A stretch of DNA of 64,000 nt from Erythrophleum ivorense (lineage: Eukaryota > Streptophyta > Magnoliopsida > Fabales > Fabaceae): NCBI GenBank assembly GCA_026724425.1, contig JAIUCV010000001.1, positions 6,554,556 through 6,618,555 of the forward strand, read 5' to 3'. The notes below the pieces were generated by a model. It saw only the letters and a program-made list of their open reading frames with translations. It was not told the origin of the DNA and did no database searches. A program made the position numbers and the translations under genes. Of the stretch, positions 22,136-34,006 are shown one piece after another (the stretch's first letter is position 1; every line of letters starts with the position of its first letter).

Positions 22136-24002
22136 ATGAACACCACCGGCACAGAGAATGATCAGCATGTGGTCAAATCCCTCCCTAATAAACAAGACGA
22201 TCATGACTATGACGATGCTTGCCTTCAAGCCATGATTCTATGCGCTGGTCAGACAAACGCTGCCGTTTTAAATGCTGCAATAGAGCTCCACCTGTTTGAT
22301 ATTATTTCTCAATCAGAGGCAGAAGGTGGTTTTGTTTCGCCCATTGAAATCGCTTCAAAACTTCCCACACAGAAGAATAATGCAGACAGAGTAGCGCACA
22401 AGCTCGATAGGATGCTGCGTTTGCTGGTGGCTCACACGCTTCTCACGTGTTCTGTGAGAATCAACGATGATGGCAGCACCGAGAGGCTCTACGCGCTCTC
22501 TCCCACTGGTGAATACTTTGTCACGAAAGAAGATGGTGCTTCTTGGGCTTCCTTGATGCCCAGTATATCGTATCATCCTTACATGTCACAGATTTTGTAA
22601 GTATCAAATTTGATTTGGGATATCAAGAATAGGACTGTCCTAGCTATATATTGGTATACTTGTTTTGACATCAATAAAAATTGGCAAAAGCATGAACTTT
22701 TTGATCTTAAACTTTTACATTCTGTCCTTTTTATCATTAGTTATTAATGAATAACCAAAAGCATTTAACTTATGCCATGCTGATGATGCTATGGTTATTT
22801 GATTTGCTTTTCTAGTCTAAACTTCAAGGCTGCAGCGCTTAACGGTGGTGATGACCTAAGCAAGATAGTTCATGGGAAGACTGTGTACCAATCCATGGAA
22901 ACGGATCCTACCTTCAGACACAAGTTCCATAGGGCAATGGCTGATCTCTCTGCTTTACACATGGAGAAGATTCTTGAGATATACAAAGGCTTTGAGGGAT
23001 TAACAACGCTTGTTGATATGGCAGGTGGTATTGGGCAATCCCTCAAAATGATCATATCCAAGTACCCTTCAATTAAGGGTATTAATTTTGACTTGCCCCT
23101 AGTGGTTCAAGATGCACCCACCTATCCAGGTACTTTGCATTCACAATAAAAATACAAACAATGTTCATATCCCATGTTCTAGCCTTTCAGTATGAAGTAA
23201 TTATGTCTATTATAAGTTGAGAATGGAAACAAATGAAAAAGAAATCAAGTGAAATCTTTGCTTGATTTCTTTTCTTTTCATATTCCTGTTTAGAAAACAT
23301 GGATACTGATACAAGCACATGCATAGTATAATAAAAATTGAAATATCCTATGTATAATTTAAAGGAATATGTCATGTTTAATACAAAAGTTTGACCCAGC
23401 TCTTTTTTAAAGTAGTCGTGCTTTATATATTTTTATTTATGCTTCAATAAAATTTAACCTCCGAGTAATTTCAAAAGTTATGCCATATATAGTGTCCATA
23501 CAATTTATTCTTCGATATTTATACTCTATGAATTCTTATATATGCTTAGGAATAAAGCATGTTGGAGGAGACATGTTCAAAAGTGTTCCTGGAGGCGATG
23601 CTATAATGATAAAGGTTAGTTAAACTCTAGTTCATGAATTGATTTGTTTGATACTAATTAGCAATAAAAGTCTCATTTTTTTCATATTTGTTTATACTCT
23701 CGTAGGGCACAACTCATAATTGGTCAGATGAAAAATGCATAAAGATTTTCAGCAATTGTCACGAGGCCTTGAATAAAGGTGGGAAGCTCATTGTTATAGA
23801 CTTGATAATGCGAGATGAGCCAGAGATAAGCAGTGCTGCCAAGAGTGTTTCCATTTCGGACATTGTTATGATCTCCCAAGGAGGTGGAATGGAAAGAACT
23901 GAGAAGCAGTTTGAGGCTTTATGCAAAAGATCAGGATTTTCTGGTTTTCGAGTTTTTTGTCGTGTTCTATCCATCTTAGGAGTCATGGAGTTTTACAAAT
24001 AA
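22136..24002 (+). CDS. Caffeate-type (COMT-like) O-methyltransferase, OMT1, four exons
   Basis: Proposed exons: 22136-22596, 22816-23129, 23550-23614 and 23706-24002, all with GT-AG borders and joined in phase, giving 378 residues, a usual length for the family. The enzyme would transfer a methyl group from S-adenosylmethionine to a hydroxyl of a phenolic such as a phenylpropanoid, chalcone or flavonoid, probably in the cytosol. Seen in the sequence: an N-terminal dimerisation region (residues about 25-120), the SAM-binding loop VDMAGGIG (220-227), GINFDLP (242-248), HVGGDMF after the exon 2/3 join, catalytic His284 in THNWSDEKC, Glu343 in GGMERTE, and a C-terminus LGVMEFYK. Relative to caffeate OMT, the second catalytic Glu (VAEC context) is Asp312 and the residue after the His is Asn. 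The ending and the DEKC/MEFYK style recall isoliquiritigenin 2'-OMT-like members, but the substrate cannot be assigned. No disablement was seen. Confidence 0.88.
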
Positions 24003-25483
24003 ATTATCAAAGACTGGAGAGTTTTGGCGGCCCAGAGCTGTATGGAAAGCTGAAAGTTTGGAGCTCGAATTCTATCTGAAGCCAAATTAATAAATAAAAT
24101 AAAATAAAATAAAACTAGGCCATAAAAGGGTTGGTGTTAATTAACCATTTTCAGTTTCTGATTACGGTAAGGATTACAGAACTTATAGTAATTTTCAATG
24201 TTGCAATAATTGTTATGTACGATCAATGTAATTTATCTGAAAAATGAAAATATAATATATGTTTGAGAAGGTTCTTTAATAGTATATCATTTTCGTTTCA
24301 TTGACTTTTTTTTTTTTAAATGCAGCATAACCTTCTTTTTAGTTTTCCTGTACTCAGCGTTATTTCCATTGCTTGTCCTTTATCACACACATATATAGCA
24401 AACAAAAGGAATTTTCATGCAATCCAGAGTTAAGTTTATGAAAGTCTCTTCGGCAAGGCCCAAAGCAACTCTGATATAGGAACTACGTATGTGTTTTGAG
24501 TAAACGAATCACGGGATCACATCTAAAGTGCAGTTTGCATTAAGCGTAGGGTATATAATTTTTCACTTGTTTATAAAGTAAACAGTTAAAACTATCTTAA
24601 TTATTTAATTTAAATATTTGAAATTAAAAAAATTACAGCAACACAAGCTCAGCTTGTTATTCTTTCTATTTTGTCTCCGTTTCTCTTATTTTTTCTCCCA
24701 TTTCCAATAATATTTTAGATTTCTATCTGTTCCTTCCTTCACAATATTTCACCTAATAAAACTCTTTTTCTCTATCTTTTTTCACTTGTACGATTCCTCA
24801 ACTTCTCTCAAATATCTGCTTCTTGTCTCTCTCTTCTTTCCTACAATTTTTTTGACAGTAAATTTTGCTTTCACTTTCCTTCTGTTACTGTTTTCACAAT
24901 AAAATATTACTTTTCCCCATTTCTCTCTTTTTTTTCCCCCTTTATTTTTCTCCTCTCTTCTTTCACTCTAACAATTGACGTTATAAAACATTTTGATTGA
25001 TATTATTATATAGTTTTGAATTGCACACTATTTTTTCTTCCCATCAACTAGATAAGCTAAAATCCATACCTAACATTATATTTGGATTGGAGAAAAAGAA
25101 AGTAAAAGGAGACGAGTGAAACGAGAGAGACGAAAATACTCAGAGAGTGAATGTTGTTGGGAGCCTCTGGATGTTGACTAAAATTATAAATCGACCAAAA
25201 AATTTTCCTTGTCAGTCTCTCACTAAATATGAAAAGAAAAATCCATAATGGATTAGTGAGAGATATAAGATGGTAGGAATATCCATTTCAACTCGCTCAA
25301 CCGCGGCTTAGGAGGTGGGAATATTTCCAAGTTCTTGTAAAGGTTTTTGGTGATGGATTTGATTGATCCCTTACTGACATGGAGGATATTACATTAAGTT
25401 TGCAATCTCATTAAATCTATCGTGAGTGTATATGGAGGATAGAAATTGTGTTTCTATTATCATTTAAACGATAAAAAGACTAT
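24003..25483. other. Intergenic DNA downstream of OMT1
   Basis: It contains the probable OMT1 3' untranslated region (to about 24260), then a pyrimidine-rich stretch at 24650-24980 dominated by TTTCTCTC/TTCTTTC words. No coding sequence was recognised. Confidence 0.5.
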
Positions 25484-26040
25484 GGGAGGATAATGGAGAA
25501 AAAGGGAAGGAAAGAAAATGTTTCATTGAAACTTTTTTTTTATTTGGAGTTTGAAAAAGGAGATGAAAGTGAATAATTTTTCATTTATCTTTCTAAATCA
25601 TCCAAAATCCCCTTTGCTTTATATTTTTAAGTTAATTCTTCTCTAATTTAGAGAATTTTGGAAGTAAAAATTTCTCAAATAAAGGGATGAAAATTATCAT
25701 TTAATAATTCTTGTTCTTTCCTTCTCTTACCCTTTTTTTTTTCCTTTGGATTCCTTTCCTTCCAGGGAATCCAAAGAAAATAAAGAAGAAAAAGCGTTGG
25801 TTAATTATTATTCTTTTTTTACTCTCATTTAAGAAAACTCTTATAAAATCTTCCACCTAAAAAGAACAAAAAACCTTAAAAATATATAAATGATGGCTTT
25901 AGAAAATTTTAAAATTTTATTAGCTGAAAATCTTTAATCATTAATTACTCTTTCTTTTTTTAATTAATAACTCTCAAACCAAAAAAAAAATGTTTCAATG
26001 AAATCTTTCCTTCTATTTTCTTTCCTCCATTATCTTCCAT
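25484..26040. mobile_element. Non-autonomous TIR element (MITE-like), about 0.56 kb
   Basis: The left arm, from GGGAGGATAATGGAG at 25484 to TTTCATTGAAAC, is an imperfect inverted match to the right arm, from TGTTTCAATGAAA at 25991 to CCTCCATTATCTTCC at about 26037. The arms are roughly 50 bp. The centre holds a second short inverted repeat, CTTTGGATTCC/GGAATCCAAAG (25744-25776). No reading frame is present. No target duplication was resolved. Confidence 0.6.
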
Positions 26041-27937
26041 CAAAACAAACCCTTAAAAAATTATAACCATTTGATCTATAGGTATTTGTCATTATGAATA
26101 CAAGTTAAAACTTAATTTATCATTATTGTAACCATTTGAGCTATAGCTATAACATAATAGACTAACATATGAAGTGCTCAAGGTTTTTAAATTTTGAAAT
26201 AGTCAAAAAATGATGAGAAATTCATGACCAATATTTTAAAAAATTTTTGATATTATGAATAGAAAAAGGAAACCAAATTTTACGTGCGATTATTGGAGTT
26301 TCATCCAGTTAGTTCATTCGGAAAGAATACCTGACCCAAAACATTAAGTTCCAACGACTTTCAAATTCTGCTTATTTTGTTGAATATTCACCATATTTTT
26401 CCTTTGACTTCTACATACTTCGACATTCATTGCTTTACTTTCTTACGTTAACTTCCGTTAGATTCATGAATTATATTGCAATTTCTTCAACGTTATTATT
26501 ATCATTTAATAATTTCTTAGCCGCCTAAAAAAAATTCGGGTACGTAGTAATCAAATAAGTTAGAGTACATTTCATTAATCTTTAATGAAACTTTAGTTAA
26601 ATTATATTTGATATCTATTAGGTTTTAAAATATCATTTGACTCATGTGATATTTGATATAATTTAAAGAAAAAAAATCATTCTAATATATATTATTTGTC
26701 AATTAATGAACTTAATTTTTTTTTATTTAGAAAATAGTGGTGTATATAAATTACTTTAACATTGTCGATCAAAACATTAGTGACATGCTATGGATTCCTT
26801 TTTATTCCCACACCTACACTTGTCAATTTTACAGCACCAATGGGTAAGGGTTTACCTCGGCGAACAAAGGCATCCCTAAAATTTGGATACCAAGAGATCT
26901 CAGAAGGATGACCACGATATGAGAATATGATTATATTTTTTATATATATAATAGTAAAGGTACATAAATTAATGTTAAACTCTAACATTTGTGATTTTAT
27001 TCTTAATATGATAATTAATATAGTTAAGTCATTTTATTTTTGAAAGAAATACATATTGTGTATAGTTAAAGTTAATAACAAAAATAAATTGAAGGGGAAA
27101 AAATTCTATAGTTATATCAAATGTCAGTGAAATCAGACAATATTTTTTAAATAAAAAGTATGAATTATAAAGTAGTCAATCCTTAAAAAAAAATTAATGT
27201 ATTAATTTACTCAATAACTTATGGTGGCAGTTTCGTCCTCGTGTTATACCCAGTCTTATTGCTCAAAATTGTTTGATATTCGAATTGTATAAAAAATGAT
27301 AAATAAAATTCGCATAATAAAAACTGATGTTCAAAATAAATTTAATGAAGTTTAGACTTTACCTATTTGAAATACCCACGAATATAAGGAAAAGTAATTT
27401 TTGACATACATTAATAAGACATAATTATGGTGCAGTTGATCTCAGCCTAGCAATATTAATGTTTGTTTGTCCAACCGATGGCGAGATTTGCTAAACAAAA
27501 AGCAAGACAAAGTAGAAAAAATGTATTCCGAATTTGACTTTGATTTTTTTACGCAAAGATGTATTTTTATTCAACAATAATGATATCATGTATAATAATA
27601 TAGAATGGACTAATTAACTAAATGTTCCGTCACTATAAGTCATTTTTAGCAGCCGTGATATTTTAAACTGGGAAAAAGGATAACTAGTTTTAGGCATGCA
27701 TGTTACTTTCTCCATAACACATGTATATAATTGACCTAAAAATGTTCTAATAGGACAATCTGCGTTTATACAGCAATTCATTTTTTTATTATTAATTATT
27801 ATATGTAAATCAGGCACCGTGATCAGAAACACTTGAGCTTATAATATACTAAACAAGATGTTGTAGACCTACGTAAATAAGGTGTCAAATATTAAAAACA
27901 AAAGAAAAATTAATATTATTATACACTATAATATTAA
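26041..27937. other. AT-rich intergenic DNA
   Basis: No gene, RNA or clear repeat could be supported. Short chance frames at 26788-26988 and 27614-27832 lack recognisable domains. Confidence 0.5.
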
Positions 27938-28623
27938 TGTTGGAGTATGTACATGTGTGTGTTAAAAGAAAATAGTCCCACATTGCTTAAAATTGAGAAA
28001 GTCTTAGTGTATATATAGACTAAGATGTGATATTAAACAATTGAATGGACTAAGAAGAGAAGTTGGCACATAACAATGGGCCAACACAATTAAAAACCTC
28101 CAATTTCTCCTCCTACGTAGAGTTAGACATAGTTCTTGGTATTTTTGCCAAATTTAAAAAAAATTATGTAAAATAAGTTTATTAGAAAAACCTTCTTTTT
28201 AGCAATTTTAAAAATGATTTTAAATTTCTAAACGTTGAAGGCTTTGATTACTGATTTTAATTTTCCTATTAATCCTCTCAACGTTCAGAAAATTGTCATC
28301 CTTTAATTATTTTAGTCTCAACGTTCAAAATAATTAATCATGATTAAGTAATCATTAATTGGTTTTATTATTGCCTAACATTTCTGTCTACGTCATTGGC
28401 CTATAAAAGGCAGTGCATAGTTAGTTCAAGATGTATAGAGCCATTTGAGTTCTCTGCCTTCTCTCCTCTTCCCTCTATTCTGAGCATCTCGTTCTTTGCT
28501 ATTTTGCTTCCCTATAGATTTCTGTAGAAAGGATCCATTTATTTTTGGGGAGCTACCGACCTCTGCCGAAATAGCTCTTAAGAACAATATCCGTGGGTAT
28601 GACTTGGATCGATTTTCCTAACA
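27938..28623 (+). mobile_element. Possible solo LTR or LTR fragment, about 0.69 kb
   Basis: The stretch starts TGTTGGAGTATG, has the AGTCCCACATTG words common in plant LTRs, a CTATAAAAGG TATA-like box near 28401, a pyrimidine-rich leader, and ends ATTTTCCTAACA. TG...CA ends and an internal promoter fit an LTR. The flanking five bases (ATTAA and TACTT) do not match, so the borders or integrity are uncertain. Confidence 0.42.
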
Positions 28624-30063
28624 TACTTGTGAATTGTAGCTTACAATTAAAATACTAAAAAATATAAAATATTACTAGATGCAAGGATGAAACCCATGTT
28701 GTATACTTTAGGGGCAGCCGTCCTCCCAAAAATTTTTTTTATATATATTATGCATGTGTATAATATTATTTTTTTCTTAAAATTTTTAAATTTACCCCTC
28801 CTAGAATTTTTTTCTTTGCACCTTTTAATATTTTAAAATATTAAACACATGCTTATAAGAGTAAATTTTATAAAATAAATAAAATATATTAAAACTTCTT
28901 CAATAAGTTTCTGATATCTATTCTTCAAAAAATAACTAATAATATGCTCTCCACTTCTTGATTATACTGTTCTACAAAATTCTTTCCTTTTTTGTTTCTT
29001 TAATCATACCTTTTATTTACCATAAAAATAAGCTTTGTAATATAATAAAAGATGAATTTTTTATAGATAATTTGACTATTTATATTGAGAAAAAATTTGC
29101 AAAAAATTTCACTACAAAGGAGAGTATAAATGAATCCTATTCAATGAAAAATAAAAAAGTATGATTCTACTGACTAATACATATTGTATTACTTCTAATC
29201 CATACTTTCTCTATATTAAGGTAGTTATATATATAGTGATATGTTATTATATTTCTCTGATTTATTATTATTATGTGTCTCTATTTTTTAATTTAATTTA
29301 ATTTATTATTATTTTAATTTAATAAGTATATAAAAGTATATTTTTAGTAATTATTAATACTTGTACTAAGTATAAAAATTTACCCCCTTTACAATTTTTT
29401 GTGGTTCTGTCCCTAACTAAATGACTGCATTGTTATTCACTACATATTCGTCCTGATGAACGATGTCCTGGGAAACTCTGATTTATGCTTCAAATGACTA
29501 AGTCAGTGGAGTTCAATAGAGAAATGATCAAAGTAACAGTAGCGTAAAATTGCGTACTTGGTGTTATGTGATTAAGACTTTTGTATAGGCTGTTAGACGA
29601 AGGGTTACTAGCTTGCATGTAGGGGGATGGTGGCTATATCGACTATTAGAGGCTTTTAATGGAAGCCATTAATTGCATTGCACTATATATTCTGGACAAT
29701 AACTTGACATCTGGGATATATATGTATCAAGGTGTATTGAAAGTTAATTTATCAAAACCTGGATATGCTTATGTTATATTTACTATTTTGTCACTTATAT
29801 AATGTTTACACTATCCCATGGTAAAGATGACGTCGAATATAAATTTGCAATTAATATTACATAAATATTGCATATTTCTTTCTTTTTTCTTTTGAAATTA
29901 CTTTCACCGACTATAGCACTATAATTATTTTTGCTAATGAACTTCAAATCTATACCAAACTATAAGTAATTACCTTGTGCTACTAGAAAAAAAAATTGTT
30001 TTGATATTTTCTAATGATGTATTTAATTTAGACTTGAGATTTAAAGAGGTCAATTTTGATCAG
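28624..30063. other. AT-rich intergenic DNA
   Basis: TE-like debris is suspected at 28700-29420 (GGGGCAGCCGTCC, then TTTACCCC(T/C)CC and a TTTACCCCCTTTACA stretch), but no element could be delimited. No gene was recognised. Confidence 0.45.
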
Positions 30064-32285
30064 CAAGATACAAAAAGAGAGAAATAATTTTTTGGGGTTT
30101 GTTTTTCTTTTCTCGTATATTATATCTTGCTGTTCCCTATGTAGCTAGACTCGAGACATTTTGGTAACTGAAGAAACAGCCAAATTTGACTGTCATTTTA
30201 TTATATTATTATACATTAGATTTTGAATGAAAACAATCCTACTATGCTTATATTGTCACTTTAATATTAATTAGTTAGAAATTATAGTTTCTACCAAACA
30301 AATCTTGACTATATAATTAGAATCACATACTTGAAGAATGCACCTAGAGGGGGGGTGAATAGGTGCTTTTGTAGAAAAATAGAATTAAAGACAATTAAAT
30401 CGATTATATGTTAATATCAAATGATTTCAATAAAAAGCTTGATAAAGAGTACTGGTGCGAAAACCTTGTAGTCAAACTAAGATCTTGTCGACAGGATCTT
30501 CTAAAGGATAACTGAGAAGTAAAGATCAAGGAGATAAAACAGGACCTTGTCGACAAGGTTTTAGTACAAAGGCTGAAACAAAATAAAAACGCAGTAGAGA
30601 AAGGAAAACACCAGATATATTCTGGTTCGGTCTTCAAGACCTACGTCCAGTCCCCTTGATACACAACAAGGGATTTCCACTATAAAATCAGAGTATACAC
30701 CCACAGAACCTAGGTTTCCAAGCTCACCTAAAACTTTTACAACACTTGGGTTTTACACAAACTTACCCAAAACTTACTTTCCTCACACTTAGGAAAGATT
30801 TACATAAAAGTGATATGAGAATATATCTAAAATCATTATCAATAAAGGATTACAATAAGCTCACTTTCAAAAGCTCTCACAAGCTAGATTTACCCAGAAA
30901 CTAAGCTCAGAATATTTAAGATGAAGAGAACAATGAATAATATAACTTAGCTTTACTTTCTTTGCTTTCGGTTCTCTCTCTCTACTTCAGTTCTTCATCC
31001 TACTATTATATATTGGCTTCAAACGAAATATATCCGTTGGAATGCAATAGATGAGTGGTAGCTGAGTGGAATACATACATAGAAAAACTAGCCGTTACTC
31101 CAACTCCTTCGTGCTGTACCGTTTGAATGCGATGGAGACTGAAAAACCAGAGAGCAGTTAAACGTTACAGAGAGAGTTGGTGAAGCTCCAGTCAAATGGC
31201 TCAGAGAGATTTTCACAACTCCTTTCTATCAGTCATCATGATAGAGAAGTAGGTAAATTTTATATTTTCTATGACTGAATAAACAGGGAGTGGTTGACTT
31301 GGACCAGAGCAGAAATATAGACCTAGAACAGAGACAGCTTTCAGCTTTTCGGAGTCTGTGTGTTTGGCTTCTTTAAAGATCAGAATATTAACACAAAACA
31401 CAGTGACTGTTGAGGCAAGATGTTTTAGCTTCCCTCTTTCCCATTCTCTGTCTTTATCTTTTGCTTTTCCTCCCTAAAGCGTCTAAGAGAACTTCTAAAC
31501 GATCCTCTGTTTTCTTGCTCTGTTTTTCACCGATTTGCTTCTGCAACTTTCCCTCTTTATCTCTCTTCCCTTTTCTTCTTTCTTTGATGCAGCAATCTGA
31601 CTGTATGTGGTTTCCCATACTCCTTCTTCTCTTCTTCTTTGATATGGCTTTTGTTTTCTTCTTTTTCGGGGAACTTTTCTGGACTTGTCAAAGTTTCATT
31701 TTCTGTTTTTACTTTCCAGCTTCATTTAATATTCTTTGCAGATCAGAGTCTTCAAATGGGTACCATCGATTTCCAAAGCTAAATCGCAATCTTCCAATGC
31801 AGAATGAAACTCTTTCAATCTCGATCTTGCTTCGACTCTGTTTGAATGGTTTTGGGTCTGAACTCTTTCACAATCATCTTTGCTGCTACCATCTTCTTGT
31901 TTTTCTTAACAAAAGATTTAACTTTAATGCTTGTATAAATTTTACTTAAGAATTTTGTTATCATCAAAATAATTAAAACTTTGGAGCTAACAATACTTTC
32001 ACTTATTTCCAACTTAATGTCTACGTACGCTTTCTCATAGTTGAATATAAAAACAATAAATATTATTACGCTCCATTTTTAACAATTTATTTTTCTTCAA
32101 TTATATGACTACATAATCGTTGCTTCAACCAAGAACTCGGAATTTCTTAATTATAATTTGTTATCTTAAGGAATTTCCAAAAGAAAATTATTTTTATAAT
32201 AATATCCAAATTAAATTCAAGTTTAAAGATGATTGAACTTTAAAGCCAGACAACAATAATAGGGTGCTTCTTTTTTTTTTTTTTG
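30064..32285 (+). repeat. Duplicated block upstream of OMT2, interrupted by an insertion
   Basis: Parts 30064-30331 and 31998-32285 correspond in order to 17604-18130 upstream of OMT1. The comparison defines the insertion at 30332-31992 exactly. Identity by eye is high but not complete, with small indels. Confidence 0.8.
30332..31992 (+). mobile_element. LTR-like insertion (probable solo LTR), 1661 bp
   Basis: The unit begins TGAAGAATGCACC, ends GAGCTAACA and is flanked by the perfect 5-bp duplication ATACT (30327-30331 and 31993-31997). The unoccupied site in the paralogous block near 17854 lacks it. Near its start is the CCTAGAGGGGGGGTGAATAGG sequence (30343-30363) that is widespread in plant LTR elements, followed by a GGTTCGGTCTTCAAGACC stretch. 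No internal retroelement domains are seen, so a solo LTR or a non-autonomous unit is most likely. The 179-codon frame at 31410-31949 has no recognised domain. Confidence 0.75.
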
Positions 32286-32863
32286 GTCTGATGTGGTGTT
32301 TATTGTTTGACTAAATTATCGAATTAAACCTACAAAGAATTGTGTAAATAACCATTTTTAAACGATTGCACTAATGGAAACAACATTGAAAAGACTAATT
32401 ACTTTAAGACGATGTTTAGCTAGTGCAATTCAGCTAGCTTTCTTTCATATATCATAAAAACTCCAAACCCCGTGATGTTGTGAAAGCAAAGTCTAATTTC
32501 ACGCCAAAGAATTTCATTTGATTACTTGCTTAAGCCACGACTTACTTTTGATCTCTCTCCTTTCAATGATCCCTATCCTTTATTATAGGAACTAATTCTT
32601 CTAAAGTCGAAGAAGATTTATTAGCATGTCCTTATCAACACTTCTTGTCTGACAAAAGACATGACCTCATACGGTAGAATTCTATTGCTCAAATTCCATT
32701 CTCAGCAAACTTGCAGAAGTTTAACTAACAAATTCTCATATCTTACATGACTTCTCTTGCAAACTTGCACACATACAAAGTAAAATGGCCAGAAAATTGG
32801 CATAGAAAGAAGAGTCAAAAAAGCCATCTCTAAATCCGCATTCCCAATGGCCAATTTATACAT

Positions 32864-32871
32864 TATAAATA
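32864..32871 (+). promoter_or_regulatory. Probable TATA box of OMT2, with upstream CCAAT words
   Basis: TATAAATA lies 77 bases before the OMT2 start codon. CCAAT occurs twice just upstream at 32844-32848 and 32851-32855. The layout is that of an ordinary plant promoter, so the pseudogene may still be transcribed. Confidence 0.5.
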
Positions 32872-33629
32872 TCCACATAACCAGACCTCAAATATCAGAT
32901 TGCAATTTGAACCAAAATTTTCATTGGTACCTATCAAAGAAGCAAGTATGGTTGCAACAGAGAATAACTACGATGCTTGCCTTGATGCATTGCGGCTATC
33001 TAGTGGTCAGGTCTACCCTGCAGTTTTGAATGTTGCCATTGAGCTAAACCTATTTGAAATCATTAGCCAAGGAAGCCCTAAGAGCATGTCACCCTCTGAA
33101 TTGCCTCTAAACTTCCAACTCAACATCCAGACACACCCCAGAGGCTCGATCGCATGCTATTTTTGCTTGCATGTCACTCTCTTCTTACTTGGTCCAAATG
33201 ATTTGATCAAGATGGTAAGGTTGAGAGACTCTATGGACTCTCTACCACAGGTAGATACTTGATCTCTAACAATGATGGAGCTTCCTATGTTGCACTCTCA
33301 AAATTGTACGGTCACCCTGCCTATATAGCAGTTTGGTAAGTAACTACTTTTTTAATAGGACGAAACATGAATAGGGTTAGTAGAATCATAACATGTGAAT
33401 GAACATATTTGAAAGAGTCAATTATTTGATTTTGAGTTGTAAAAGAAATTTGTGTTATTGTTTTACCATTTAGAAACTTGATAACAAATACCAAAACTAC
33501 ACCTATGTTTTATCTTTTCATTATTAAGCTTTGAGTTTTTTTCCTTTGCTAAATTCATATTTTGACACTTAAAATGAACCACTGATTTTGTCCCCCAAAA
33601 AAAATGTATAATTAAGTCCTCAAAATATA

Positions 33630-33649
33630 TATATATATATATATATATT
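33630..33649. repeat. (AT)n microsatellite in OMT2 intron 1
   Basis: A short pure AT-repeat within the first intron of the pseudogene. Confidence 0.85.
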
Positions 33650-34006
33650 TTACGTTCAATTTTAGTCCTTTTGTTGGTTCACAAAAGGATTAAGTTGACT
33701 CTAAAGCAGAGGAAGTTGAAGGTACACAATTGTCTGTTATATTTTTTAGGGATAACACAAATTAATTAGTAACATTTTTCGAGATCAAATTGTAAATCTA
33801 GTCTTACTTTTTACTATTTGACTATTGTAAAATTATTTTATAGTCAAGAATTGACGATGGAGATGATTTTATCAGCTTTAATTTTGTCTTACTATGATTT
33901 GCATTACATTCTAGGTAAAATTTCAAGGAAGTGATCGACGATGAAGAGGACTTGTTTAAGAAAGTGCATGCGATGTGTATGTTCGAGTATATGGAAACGG
34001 ATCCGA

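Noticed and set aside
22355..22576. Antisense frames over OMT1 exons (also 22870-23061 and 23759-23986)
   Set aside because: These are shadows of conserved coding sequence on the other strand.
31410..31949. 179-codon open frame as a membrane protein gene
   Set aside because: It lies wholly inside the 1661-bp LTR-like insertion, is composed of pyrimidine-rich low-complexity sequence (Phe, Leu, Ser, Cys) and has no recognisable domain or gene structure.
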